Part shown: positions 27,477 to 36,918 of the stretch, piece by piece
Numbering within the stretch: the stretch's first letter is position 1
Layout of the letters: each line of letters opens with the position of its first letter
Origin: CBDDEC01 sp965198045
GTDB taxonomy: Bacteria > Chloroflexota > Dehalococcoidia > UBA2979
Direction: 5' to 3'
Assembly: GCA_965198045.1 (NCBI GenBank)
Contig: CBDAOL010000009.1
Location: 292,030-356,029 of the forward strand
DNA length: 64,000 bases
Notes under the pieces: model-generated
What the model saw: only the letters and a program-made list of their open reading frames with translations
The model's database searches: none
Told to the model about the DNA's origin: nothing
Translations under genes and position numbers: made by a program

Positions 27477-28887
27477 AGTCCCTACCCGCGGGCAGCAACA
27501 TCAGCTCCGATTCCGGTTGAGCGTCTACGGCGGCGCTCAGGAGTGATGCAAAGGCCGGCTGCGCCACGATCCCGCCGAGGATACGTTCCTTCAGGTCGAC
27601 GACCGCCCGCTCCACGAGGTGGCTGACGATGTGCTGGCGCTGCTCGTCGGTCGCCTCAGCGATCAGTTCGTCGAGGTTGGCCAGCAGGTCAGCGACGCCG
27701 TCGGCTTCCTCACGCGAGGCCGGCCGAGCCGCCGCGATCTGCCGATCCAACTCGCTTAGGCGTGTTTCGTACTCGATATCAGTGAAGCCGCCGTCGGCGT
27801 ACGCGCGCACGAGACGCCGCCGGTGCTCGAAGAGGTGCGAGTCGTCGCTGGGAGCCGTGTACTCCTCGAGCCAGGCCTCCCGCACCGCTGCGGGAAAGCT
27901 GAGTGCGGAGAGCACCTGGATGAGCGGCGCGTCGATCTTCGATGCGGAGATCGAACGACCGACCGTCGCGCAGCCGCCATCATGGCGCTCGCGGTAGCGC
28001 GGGTTGCCGGTCTTGTAGTGGCGGTCGGAGTGAACCGAGTGGCCGCAGTAACAGCAGACCAGCCGCCCCTGGAGGAGGCCCCGTGCATCGGTGGGATTGC
28101 GCCGGCGGATCTTGCGGTGGCGACGAGCCTGGACGCGTTCCCAGAGATCGCGAGGCACGATGGCCTCATGCGCGCCTTCGTGTTCGTCGCCGGCGAGCGC
28201 TACGACGCCGGTGTAGAACGGATTGGCCAACAGGTACTTGAGGCCCTCCCAGCGGAACCGCATCCCCGCCGTGGTGAGGTGTCCGCGTTCGTTGAGGTAG
28301 CGGGCACAGGCACCGAACGACTCACCGGCGGCGCGCATGCGGAAGACCTGGAGGACGTCCTCAGATGCCTCGGTGGTGACGGCCCGTCCCTGGTCATCGA
28401 GCGCATAGCCGAAGGGCACGCGGCCGTTGGTGAGCCCGTCCCGGGCTCGCGACTGGTGGCGGCGACGGACCTTGAGGCCGGTCATCGCTGACTGGAGTTC
28501 GTTGGCGCCTCCTAGGACGAGTGCCTGGAACCGCCCCAACGGATCATCGAGATCCAGGATGCCGTCGGTGGTCTTCACGTCGACACCGCACCGCCGCAGA
28601 TGTGTGAAGGCGATGCCCTGGGCTGTCGAATTCCTCGCCCAGCGGTCGAGGTCCGTGGCGACGGCGAGGTCGAAGCGGTTGGATGCCGCGTCCGTGAGGA
28701 GTGAAGTCAGCGCTGGGCGCTTGGCCAGATCGTCGGTGGCTGCGGAGACGGCCTCATCGGCGTATACCGAGATGAGCTTGTGCCCTTCGCGCTCGCACCA
28801 CGTCTCGATCACGCGCCTCTGATCCGCGAGCGATTTGCCCGTGAGCTGCTGCTCACTCGAGACTCGAACGTATCCGGCTACACGCAC
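27433..28887 (-). CDS. Large serine recombinase (element integrase)
   Basis: 484 residues. Resolvase domain: YVRVSSEQQ with catalytic Ser, SLADQRRVIE, and ATDLDRWARNS. The recombinase domain is GRVPFGYALDDQGR..., followed by LANPFYTGVVALAG. The zinc ribbon is VCCYCGHSV, followed by GGCATV and a long coiled-coil region. The last residues GGRGLEPLTFRV are read from the tRNA-Val 3' half, and the TAA comes from the anticodon loop. So the gene sits at the very end of an element integrated at tRNA-Val. Serine integrases at tRNA genes are much rarer than tyrosine ones. Confidence 0.92.
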   Translation of the reverse strand: MRVAGYVRVSSEQQLTGKSLADQRRVIETWCEREGHKLISVYADEAVSAATDDLAKRPALTSLLTDAASNRFDLAVATDLDRWARNSTAQGIAFTHLRRCGVDVKTTDGILDLDDPLGRFQALVLGGANELQSAMTGLKVRRRHQSRARDGLTNGRVPFGYALDDQGRAVTTEASEDVLQVFRMRAAGESFGACARYLNERGHLTTAGMRFRWEGLKYLLANPFYTGVVALAGDEHEGAHEAIVPRDLWERVQARRHRKIRRRNPTDARGLLQGRLVCCYCGHSVHSDRHYKTGNPRYRERHDGGCATVGRSISASKIDAPLIQVLSALSFPAAVREAWLEEYTAPSDDSHLFEHRRRLVRAYADGGFTDIEYETRLSELDRQIAAARPASREEADGVADLLANLDELIAEATDEQRQHIVSHLVERAVVDLKERILGGIVAQPAFASLLSAAVDAQPESELMLLPAGRDLVGGRGLEPLTFRV

Positions 28888-28979
28888 CTGTTCCGCCTCC
28901 GTAGGATCGCGCGGCAGACTTGCACGAGTTCGCGCCCGAGTGCCCGCACCTCCGGACTGAGTTTAGGCTCCTGGTTTGC

Positions 28980-29021
28980 CTCATGCCGCCGGTTGCCCTG
29001 GCTCCGAGTCGGAGGCATGAG
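28980..29021. promoter_or_regulatory. Palindromic region upstream of the recombinase gene
   Basis: An inverted pair CTCATGCC (28980) / GGCATGAG (29014) surrounds a second palindrome CTCCGAGTCGGAG at 29002-29014. It lies between the recombinase start (28887) and the excisionase-like stop (29074). It could be an operator for the HTH protein or an attP arm site; no direct evidence. Confidence 0.25.
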
Positions 29022-29073
29022 AACTCTGGCGCGACCGTTTAAAGGCTCGCCTTCCGCCGGATGACCACCCTGC

Positions 29074-29283
29074 TCAGGGCGTGCGATCTTCGTACCCCTC
29101 GCGGCCCGCCTCGAGAGATCCCGCGTTCAGCCAGCGCTCGAGTGCCGTTCGCGGCACCCGGATCACGCGTCCGAGCCTGACCGACGGGATCTCGCCTCGT
29201 GCGACCAGCTCGTACGCCAGGTTCCGCGAGATGCGCAGCAGCTTCGCTGCCTCCGGCACGGTCAGCAGTAGTTGGTCGTTCAT
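29074..29283 (-). CDS. Excisionase-like helix-turn-helix protein
   Basis: 69 residues with a MerR/excisionase-type winged HTH: LTVPEAAKLLRISRNLAYELVARGEIP then RLGRVIRVPRTALERWL. Such proteins direct element excision or bind attachment sites. It lies between the integrase and the replication/transfer genes, as in many integrative elements. Confidence 0.88.
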   Translation of the reverse strand: MNDQLLLTVPEAAKLLRISRNLAYELVARGEIPSVRLGRVIRVPRTALERWLNAGSLEAGREGYEDRTP

Positions 29284-29325
29284 CGATCGTCCTCCGTCCG
29301 CTCAGCCGAGCAACGAGTGGCCGGC

Positions 29326-31142
29326 TCAACCTGTTCGAGGGCGGTCTGGCCAGGCACGCATGCTCCCGTCCAGTTGGTCCGCCCAGATATCACCGAGCAG
29401 CCCCGCGCTGTTCTCGTGGTCTCGTTCGTAGCGCCATTCGCTGGTGAGCAACGCAGGCACGGCGCGAAGCTCCGCCAACACCGCGGCCACGCGGTCGCGG
29501 GCTCGATCGTCGGTGCAGATGAAGAGCACGGTGGGTGCTTCCTCAAGGGCGCCTTCCCACTCACGAACGGCGAAGTAGCGCTCATAGCCGCGAAGCTTGG
29601 AGCGGAGCTCCGCCGCCGAGAGCGTCCCGCGGTCGTACTCGAGGAGGAACGCGAACTGCTCGGCGGGGGACTCGAGCGTGCCGGCGCCATCCGGGCGGAT
29701 CCGTAGCCGCGCCCGTCCACCCGGAAGCGCTTCGTCGACTCAGCTTCGTTGTGCCACGTGGCGAGGCGCAGGCCCGCCCGTCTCGCGTCCGCCGCCAGCC
29801 GAGCGAACGCCCGGTTCACGCCGACGGAGTGATCGAGGTGGCGCAGCAACCCCTGCAGGCGCGTGCCGGTCGCGTCGTCTCCATCCGGCCTCGCGGCGAC
29901 GATGCCGTGCTTCGCATATCGCCGGGGCGGCACGCCGTCGCGTGCAGCGAGCCACTGCAGGGCCACGTCGGTGATCACAAAGCGGCGTTGCGGTTGCCGT
30001 TCGCCCTCGAGGCAGCGCTCGATCACGTCGACCAACCGGCACCGTTGGAGCCAGTTGAGCCGGCGTTCGATCGTGAGCGGCGGTCGCTCGAGCAGCGTTG
30101 CGAGCTCGCCGAGACTGAGCAACGGATGACGACCGATCCACTCGAGCAGGCGCTTCTCCTCGGCGTCGGTCGCGAGTGCGAGCGCGGCGAGCCGTTCTGC
30201 CGAGCGCGTGCTCGCGCTCGTTGCTGTGGCGAGCGCCGGCGCCCGCTCGCGCAGCGGTCGCTCACGAATTTCGATCGGGTGCAGCTCTGGGAGGGTCGTC
30301 GTCCCGCACTTCGTAACCGCGGGCGGAGCGGACCCCCACTCGAGCTGTTCGACCAGGGCTCCGCCGTGAAGTTTCGCGGTGTGCCGCCAGATCGCGTCAC
30401 CGGTCGCCTCCGCGACGCTGGTGGCGGTGGCTGCGAGCATCGCATGAGGGACGCGGCCCGCGCGCTCCGCACGCCGCTCGAGCGCGTCTCCCCACTCCGC
30501 GACCGCCTCCTCGTCCGGACAGACGAGCAGGACCGGCGGCATCCCGCCGGGAACCCAGCAGCGGTCCGTTGCTGCGAACTCCGCCCACGCCGCCAGACGT
30601 CTGAGGCGATGCGCCCGCGGCACCGCTGCCCGGTCCCAGGCCACGAAGAAGGGCGCCCACAGCGCACCGGCGCGGAGGCAGCCATAGACATCGACCTCGC
30701 GTGGCCACCAGCGCCTGGGTGCGGCGGCGCGCGAGGGGAGCGCTCGCGCCTCAGCCAACTCGATGCTGGCCTCCATCCGGAGCTCGGCCGCGAGCGCGGC
30801 TAACAGGCGGTTGATGCCGACGGTCGCCTCGACGCGCACGATGCGTGCCAGCAGGTCGCGCCGAGGGAGCGGCAGCCCTTCGTCAGCGACGGCGAGGAGA
30901 TCGCGGAGTTCGGCGGTCGCTCCGCTGCGCACGAAGGCGAGCCTGCTCGCCGCCAGTTCCGGCGAGCCTGGCACGAACCACTCGCTCCAGCCGAGCCGGT
31001 CGAGCGAGTGCAGTGCCATGCGCACCTCGAGTTCCGCGGCATCGAGCAGCTGCGCGAGCTCGACCTCACCGAGCAGCGGCAGTCGAGCCAGCCACCCGAG
31101 CGCTGATGCCGCGAGCGGGTGGGCTGCGGGGGCGGCACTCAT
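29326..31142 (-). CDS. Replication-relaxation-family protein, frameshift near 29703
   Basis: ATG 31142 overlaps the coupling-protein stop (ATGA). It has two related winged-helix blocks (LPLLGEVELAQLLDAAELEVRMALHSLDRLG and HPLLSLGELATLLERPPLTIERRLNWLQRC), HSVGVNRAFARLA, and then WHNEAESTKRFRVDGRGY. A one-base deletion at about 29703 must be restored to read IRPDG, LLEYDRG and the C-terminal TVLFICTDDRARDRV, to the TGA at 29326. About 605 residues in all. Family members initiate replication or relax DNA on Gram-positive-type mobile elements; the mechanism is poorly known. Confidence 0.8.
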
Positions 31143-33661
31143 CAGGGCCAGCCTCGCCGCTGCGCCCGGCCGCGCGACTTCTTCCCGGCCGCGCCCTGCG
31201 GCGGATCCACGCGGCCGCTGGAAGCGGTCACCGCGTTCGCGGCCTCGGCCAGTTCGTCGGCGGAGCGGCGGCGGCGTGGACCGTCGCGCTCCAGCGCCGC
31301 CCCCTGTGTTTCCAGAGCGAGTGCGATCTCCTCGCCGACGACCGCGCGAGGCCGGCCGTAGCGCGCGGCCGATCGAGCGGCGATCGTCGCCGCGCGCTCC
31401 GGCCCCGAGTGAGGCGGCGGATCGACGCGAAATGAGAAGGCGGCCGGGCGGGCGCGGCCGTCCCACCAGCGCGCATAGCACTCGAAGTCGTCGAGCCCCG
31501 TGAGGTCTTCGACCTCGAGCTCCCCTCCGAGCTCGGGCACGAGTCGTCGGGCGTCCTCGGCGCTGACCTGGAAGGTGGTCAGTGCGTCGATGTTCGAGAA
31601 GATCGTGGGCACGAGCGAGTGGTCGACAGCGTCCAGCTTGGCGAGGCCCTGCGTCACGAGCACGAAGCTCGCACCGTACTTCATCAGCTCGGAGAGCATG
31701 CGCGTGTAGTCGATGGCGCCGAGCGTGCTCGACTCATCGACCAGCACGACGACGCGGCGGCGCTCCGCCAGCGGCAGCGCCACCTGCTCCTCCACCATGA
31801 GGCCGATCAGGTTGATCAGCGTGGCGCCCGTGAGCGCCGAGGCACCCTCGCCGAGCGAGCCGGCGGCCGTGTTGATCACGAGCGTGCCGCCCTCGCGCAG
31901 CACCATGCGCGGATCGAAGGTGGAGCGCGCCTGCCCGAGCACGAGGCGCGAGACCTCGGTCACGATGAAGCGGCCGATCTTGGTGGTGACGGGGTTGGCG
32001 GTCTGCTGCTGCAGCTGGCGGTTGAGGCGGTTGTAGTTGTCGCGCCACCAGGCCTCGAGTGCCGGGTCGTGCAACTGCTCGAGCACGTCTGCGCGGAAGC
32101 CGGCGTTCATGAGCAGGGCGGCGACATCGAGCAGCGTGTGCTGGCGCTCCCTGGGCAGTTCGCGGTTGAGCTCGAGCAGCGAGGCGACCGAGGCGCGGAG
32201 CGCACCCTCCATGCGTGGACCCCAGTTGGCGGGCCAGAGGCGGTTCATCATCGTGATCACGTGCTCGGTGGTGCGGTCGCGGTCCCGAAACAGCTCGACG
32301 TCGAGCAGGTTGAGGCCGACCGGACGCTCGCGGTGGGCGAAGTCGAGGTAGACGACCCGCTCCTCGAGACGCTCCGGCACGGCGTGCAGCACCGCTTCGG
32401 GGAGATCCTGGTGCGGATCCACCACCACCAGCGTGGCGGCGTCGGGGTCTACGAGCTGGCGCGCCATCAGGTCGGCGGCGATGTGGCGCAAGAGCGTCGA
32501 CTTGCCGCGCCGGGTCTTGGCCACGACCAGATGGTTGCGGTGGAGGAGCGGGTGCGGCAGGAACACGCCGCCGCCCGCAGCTGAGGCGCCGATGCGGCAG
32601 CCGCGGACGGCGTGGTCCGGGGGCGGGCTCAGGCGCCGGGCACGGGTGCGGCGCACGCCTGAGGTGCCATCGCCAGCGGCCGGGAGGTGCCAGAGTGCGG
32701 CGAGTTCGTGGGCGTTGAGGACGTTGCGGGTGCCCGCCGCGGGTTGCCAGCTGCCGCCGAGGCGCACCTCACGCGGCTGGAGGACGGCGCCGGATGAGCC
32801 GTCGAAGGCGTGGTAGGCGCCTGCGACGCGCATGGCGAGTCCGCGCAGCCGTTTGCGGGCGACCCGGCGCGGACCGATCACGACGACACGCAGGCGCGCC
32901 GCGAGCAACGGGGCGCCCAGCTTCTGCTCGACCAGTCGCTCGGAGAGCGGCCCCGGCTCGCGGGCAAGCCGCGCGGCCACGAACGCCGCGAACGGCAGGG
33001 CGGCGACGGCCACGCCGCCGGCAGCGGCGAGCTCGAGCAAGCGCCCCTGCTCGTACCAGCGGTAGCCGATGAGACCGGCGGCGCCCAGAGCCAGGAGCGC
33101 CAGTAGGGGTAGCAGGTCGGCGATCGGGCCGCGCCGATCGTCCTCGCGCCAGGCGCGAGGCGACTCGACGCGCGAGCGCAGCCGCTCCGCCCAGCCGGAC
33201 GGCAGCGGAGCGAGCGCCAGCTGCAGGAGGCAGCGCTGGCCCGGCCCCGCCGCCTCGGCTGCGGCCGCCAGCACGCCCGCGAGCGCATCGGGGCGTCCGC
33301 GGAGGTCGGTGTTGAGCGTTAACGCCGAGTCCCGCGGCGATGGCTCGACCGCCTCTGCGTACTCGATCCTGCCCAGCCGGAGGGGATCGAGATCCGGGCG
33401 CTCGCTCAGCGCAATCGGCTCGACCTCCGCCTGTGGGTAGGCTGCCGCGAGCTGCGCTACTGCCTCGCCGAGCGCTTCTGCGCTGCTCGCGCGGATGTAG
33501 TGGCGGGGGCCGTCGCCTGCCACCGCGATCTCGAGTGAGCACGGCTCGCCGCCCGCCAACCCCGCGAACAGGCCACGAGCGGTCAGCTCACCTTCTTCCA
33601 GCTGTCGCGGCGAGACGATCTCGACCAGGTGCGCCTGTGCGCTACGGCGTCGGCGCAGCAT
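31142..33661 (-). CDS. Type IV secretion coupling ATPase (VirD4/TraD/HerA-like)
   Basis: 839 residues. The N-terminal half has two hydrophobic segments (LLPLLALLALGAAGLIGY and GGVAVAALPFAAFVAA). The ATPase half has Walker A VVAKTRRGKSTLL, a VVVDPHQDLPEAV strand, Walker B VVVLVDESS, a TQGLAKLD sensor and a C-terminal TraM-recognition-like region. It is a membrane-anchored motor that hands transfer DNA to the secretion channel. It overlaps the primase gene by 20 bases upstream and the replication-relaxation gene by 3 bases downstream. Confidence 0.9.
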   Translation of the reverse strand: MLRRRRSAQAHLVEIVSPRQLEEGELTARGLFAGLAGGEPCSLEIAVAGDGPRHYIRASSAEALGEAVAQLAAAYPQAEVEPIALSERPDLDPLRLGRIEYAEAVEPSPRDSALTLNTDLRGRPDALAGVLAAAAEAAGPGQRCLLQLALAPLPSGWAERLRSRVESPRAWREDDRRGPIADLLPLLALLALGAAGLIGYRWYEQGRLLELAAAGGVAVAALPFAAFVAARLAREPGPLSERLVEQKLGAPLLAARLRVVVIGPRRVARKRLRGLAMRVAGAYHAFDGSSGAVLQPREVRLGGSWQPAAGTRNVLNAHELAALWHLPAAGDGTSGVRRTRARRLSPPPDHAVRGCRIGASAAGGGVFLPHPLLHRNHLVVAKTRRGKSTLLRHIAADLMARQLVDPDAATLVVVDPHQDLPEAVLHAVPERLEERVVYLDFAHRERPVGLNLLDVELFRDRDRTTEHVITMMNRLWPANWGPRMEGALRASVASLLELNRELPRERQHTLLDVAALLMNAGFRADVLEQLHDPALEAWWRDNYNRLNRQLQQQTANPVTTKIGRFIVTEVSRLVLGQARSTFDPRMVLREGGTLVINTAAGSLGEGASALTGATLINLIGLMVEEQVALPLAERRRVVVLVDESSTLGAIDYTRMLSELMKYGASFVLVTQGLAKLDAVDHSLVPTIFSNIDALTTFQVSAEDARRLVPELGGELEVEDLTGLDDFECYARWWDGRARPAAFSFRVDPPPHSGPERAATIAARSAARYGRPRAVVGEEIALALETQGAALERDGPRRRRSADELAEAANAVTASSGRVDPPQGAAGKKSRGRAQRRGWP

Positions 33662-34600
33662 CGCGCACCTCCGCTTCCCGCTCCGCCTCGCGCGGGAGGC
33701 GGAAGAAGGTCTGCCGGCCGTCGGCCGCGGCGCCGAGCTCGCTGAGGTCGTTCACGCCCTCGGGCAACCGCAGCGCGAGGGCTCGGTCGCCGAGTGTGGT
33801 CATGAGCTGCGCTGTGGCCGCCGAACCGGCCTCGTCGTTATCGAGCACCAACACGACCTCGCGGGCGCGCTCGAGCAGACGCAGGCGGCCGGGTCGGACC
33901 TGCGTCCCGAGCAGGGCACAGGCCGGGAGGCTCCAGCCGACGGCGGTGAGCCAATCGAACGGCCCCTCGGTCACGAACACACGCCGCCGGCCGCGCACCA
34001 GCGCCGCGCAGATCCGGGATCACGATGCGACCGGCCATCGCTTCGCCGTCGCCGCGGAAGAGCAGGCCGAGCTCCTGCGCACGCTTGAGACTGAGGCGCC
34101 GGCGCTTGAGGTAGGGGACGAGCTGCTCGCCGCCTGCGTAGCCGAGCCGGAAGCGCCCCGCGATCCAGGCAGGGATGCCACGCGACTCGAGGTAGTTCAG
34201 CGCCTCGGGAGAGCGCGGCAGTGCCTGATGGTAGAGCTCGCAGGCGGCCGTGAGCGTGAGCCGGTCGTCGAGCGAGAGCCTCCGCGGCGGAGCCGAAAAT
34301 TCGCGACGGTGGCCGGTGCAAAGGCTCCGTCGGCTGCCCCTCGCCCAGTCGTGCGAGCGCCTCGCGGAAGCCGATGCCGTCTGTGCGCCGGATGAAGTCG
34401 ATCACATCGCCGCCGGCGCCGCAGCCGAAGCAGTAGAAGCTCCGCGTCTCTGGGTAGACGACGAGGCTCGGGCTGCGGTCTTCGTGGAACGGGCAGCGGC
34501 CGCTCAGGCGCCCGCCGCCGGGACGCAGCTTGACGCCGTGTGCCGCGATCACCTCCGCGATGGGATGGGCACGCTTCACGCGCTCGGTGTCGTGCGCCAT
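33642..34600 (-). CDS. DnaG-type primase (CHC2 zinc finger + Toprim), two frameshifts
   Basis: ATG 34600 (or GTG 34603). The zinc finger is CPFHEDRSPSL then FYCFGCGAGGD, followed by the RRTDGIGFREAL helix. Near 34295 and 34010 the frame shifts by one; corrected, it gives the primase core (LDDRLTLTAACELYHQAL, GRFRLGYAGG, GRIVIPDLRG) and a Toprim domain (VTEGPFDWL, VLDNDEAG). About 320 residues, shorter than DnaG and without the helicase-binding domain, as in element-encoded primases that prime lagging-strand synthesis after transfer. Confidence 0.82.
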
Positions 34601-34605
34601 CACGA

Positions 34606-36022
34606 CTACCCCGGCGCTGCGGTCGCGGCCAGCTCGGCCGGGTCCGTCGTGGCCGCCTCATGCTCCAGCGGGCTCGCCTCGACCCTGAGCGCGATGTGAT
34701 TGCCCTTCGCCAGGAAGAGCCCTTCCCCCTTGCGGCAGGAGAGCAGGAACGCTCGCTCGCCGGAGGAGAGCCCGAACGTCTCGTCGACGAGCCCGATCGT
34801 GGAGCTGTCCTGCCGCATCAGTAGCTGCACCGAGCTGTTGGCGAGCACCGTGTGCCCCTCGGGCGAGCCCAGAAAGTCCTCGACGTCCTGGGTCACCGTG
34901 GTGAGACCGAGCCAGCGCTTGCGCGCCTGCCGCGCCAGCTGCGCGAGCAAGCGCGCCCCCTCCGGGTAGCGCATCAGCGACCAGGCTTCGTCGATCAGTA
35001 GCACGCGCGGCCGCGGGTCGCGGCGCACCTCCCGCCAGACCCAGTCGGCGATCAGGTAGGTCGCCAGCGGGCGCAGCTCCTCCTCGAGGTCGCGCACGTT
35101 AAAGACCGTGAAGGGGCGGTCGAGCTCCGCGCTCGTCTGCTCTGAGAACACGCGGCCGAGGCTGCCGTCGACGTAGCGTCCGAGCCGGTCGGCGAGGCCG
35201 TGGGGCTCGCTTGCTGCGCGCAACACGGCCAGCAGGTCGCGTAGCACCGGCGCCGGCCGGCCATGGGTCTCTGGGTCGGCGGTGATGCCGGCACCGCGGT
35301 AGGTCTCGTAGAGCGCCCGGTCGAGCACGCCGCGTTCGCGCTGATCGAGGCTCTCGCCGCGGTCTCCGAGCATCAGCCCGAGCAAGCCCTGTAGCGCGAG
35401 CACGCGTTCGGCGAGCGGGTCGCGTGCCGCGTCACCTGCGGCGCCCGCCGGCAGGTCGAAGGGGTTGAGGCGGTGCGGCGAGGTGCCGGCGAGGCGGATC
35501 ATCTGACCGCCCACGGCCGCACAGAGGCGTTCGTACTCCTGCTCTGGGTCGATCACGACGTAGTGGATGCCGAGCAACAGCGCGCGCAGCGCCTCGACCT
35601 TGCAGGCGTAGGACTTGCCGGCACCGCTCTTGGCGAAGACGACCTTGTTCGCGTTCTCCTGGTCAGGGCCGAAGGCGTCGAAGACGACGAGCGAGCTGTT
35701 GTGGACGTTGGTGCCGTAGAGCAGGCCCCGATCCACTGCGAGCTGGCTCGAGGTGAACGGCAGCATCGTCGCCACGCTCGAGGTGTCGAGGTTGCGGCGC
35801 CGACCGAGGTGGTCCTGACCCGTGGGCAGGCAGGAGAGCAGGCCCGGCAGCATCTCGTAGAGCGCCGACCGCGAGGCGGCCATCATCCCGCCCAGCGTGC
35901 CCTCGAGTCGCGCCGTCGACTGGTCGAGATCGCCGGGGCTGAGGCCGTGCAGCCTGAGGTAGAGACTCGTCGAGAACACCCGCTCGTCACCGCGCTCGAG
36001 CGCCTCGCGCAGCCGCTCGACG
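34606..36022 (-). CDS. virB4: VirB4-type conjugation ATPase, N-terminus truncated
   Basis: From QRDVERLREALERGDE on, about 470 residues. FSTSLYLRLHG and the TagE-like region lead to Walker A FAKSGAGKSY, VIDPEQEYERL, Walker B VLLIDEAW and the TQDVEDFL/ANSSVQLLMRQD C-terminal motifs. Usual VirB4 proteins of this type have ~100-200 more residues in front. Here the DNA upstream switches directly into the TcpC-like gene in another frame, so either a deletion removed the N-terminus or the join is wrong. It powers assembly of the transfer channel. Confidence 0.85.
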
Positions 36023-36333
36023 TCCCGTTGCGAGGGAGCTGACCGATACGCGTTCGATCTCGGTCGTCGTCACGCGCGACTGCGCGAGCGCGGCCGGATC
36101 GAGCGCCGCCGCTCCGAGGGCTGCGCGCAGCTCGCCGCTCGAGAGCGCGGCCAGCCGCGCCGTGTAGCCCGGCGTGCGGTAGTCGAAGTCGCCCAAGGCT
36201 GCGACGAAGGCCCGTGTGGCGGACTCGACGGCCGCCGTCTCGCCTTCGCTGCCGGCCAGCCGCACGGCGCCACCGCCAGCAGCAGACCGGCGAAGCCGAG
36301 CAGCGCGTAGCCCGCACCGCGCCCGCCGCTCAC
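36023..36333 (-). pseudogene. TcpC/VirB8-like conjugal transfer protein, 3'-truncated and frameshifted
   Basis: GTG 36333 overlaps the transglycosylase stop (GTGA) and gives a membrane anchor GYALLGFAGLLLAV. One base shift at about 36265 leads to an NTF2-like stretch: ESATRAFVAALGDFDYRTPGYTARLAALSSGEL, then VTTTEIERVSVSSL. Proteins of this sort (TcpC, VirB8) form the periplasm/wall-side scaffold. The gene breaks off where VirB4 coding begins, missing its C-terminal domain. Confidence 0.55.
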
Positions 36334-36911
36334 GGCGCCGCTCCTTCAGCGGCCGGCGCTCTGGCAGCGACCGCCGGCGATGTGGCATCGGCATACGCCG
36401 CTGCCCGTCTCAGCACGAGCGTCACGTACTGCCAGGAGTGGTTGTAGGCGTAGACGGCGGCGGGGACGTTGGTGGCTACGCCGTGGTCGAACAGGTAGCG
36501 CGCCATCGCCGGCAGCGCGTCGCGGTAGTCGTAGGGATCACCGCCCGCGCCGTAGGCCGCCCAACTCGCTGGCAGAAACTGCCCGTAGCCGATGGCGCCG
36601 GCGGACGACGTGGCCATGTTGCGTCCGAAGCCACTCTCAACCGAGGCGATCGCGGCCAGCAGCTCCCAGGGCACGCCGCTTGCCGCCTCCACCTCTCGCA
36701 TGACCGCGAGCTGGTCGGGCGGCACCGCCGGCAGGCCGCCCTGCCCGGAACCAGGCAGCAGCGAGCTCAGCACGCCCAGCAGCGCGGCACTGGCGACGAC
36801 GACCAGCAGGATCAGGATCAAGATCAGTGCCGCGAGGCCGCCGACCAGGCGCAAGACAGTCTCCTCGAGATCGCCGAGCGCGGCGGTTGCGGCGAGGGCC
36901 GTTCGCAACAT
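36330..36911 (-). CDS. Lytic transglycosylase of the conjugation system (VirB1-like)
   Basis: About 193 residues, ATG 36911 immediately after AGGAGG (TTG 36908 gives better spacing). It has one N-terminal membrane helix (LIILLVVVASAALLGVL-type), then an SLT domain: LAAIASVESGFGRN with catalytic Glu, SAGAIGYGQFLPASWAAYG, and NHSWQYVTLVLRRA. It locally opens peptidoglycan for channel assembly. The upstream gene ends 8 bases before it. Confidence 0.85.
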   Translation of the reverse strand: MLRTALAATAALGDLEETVLRLVGGLAALILILILLVVVASAALLGVLSSLLPGSGQGGLPAVPPDQLAVMREVEAASGVPWELLAAIASVESGFGRNMATSSAGAIGYGQFLPASWAAYGAGGDPYDYRDALPAMARYLFDHGVATNVPAAVYAYNHSWQYVTLVLRRAAAYADATSPAVAARAPAAEGAAP

Positions 36912-36918
36912 CCTCCTG

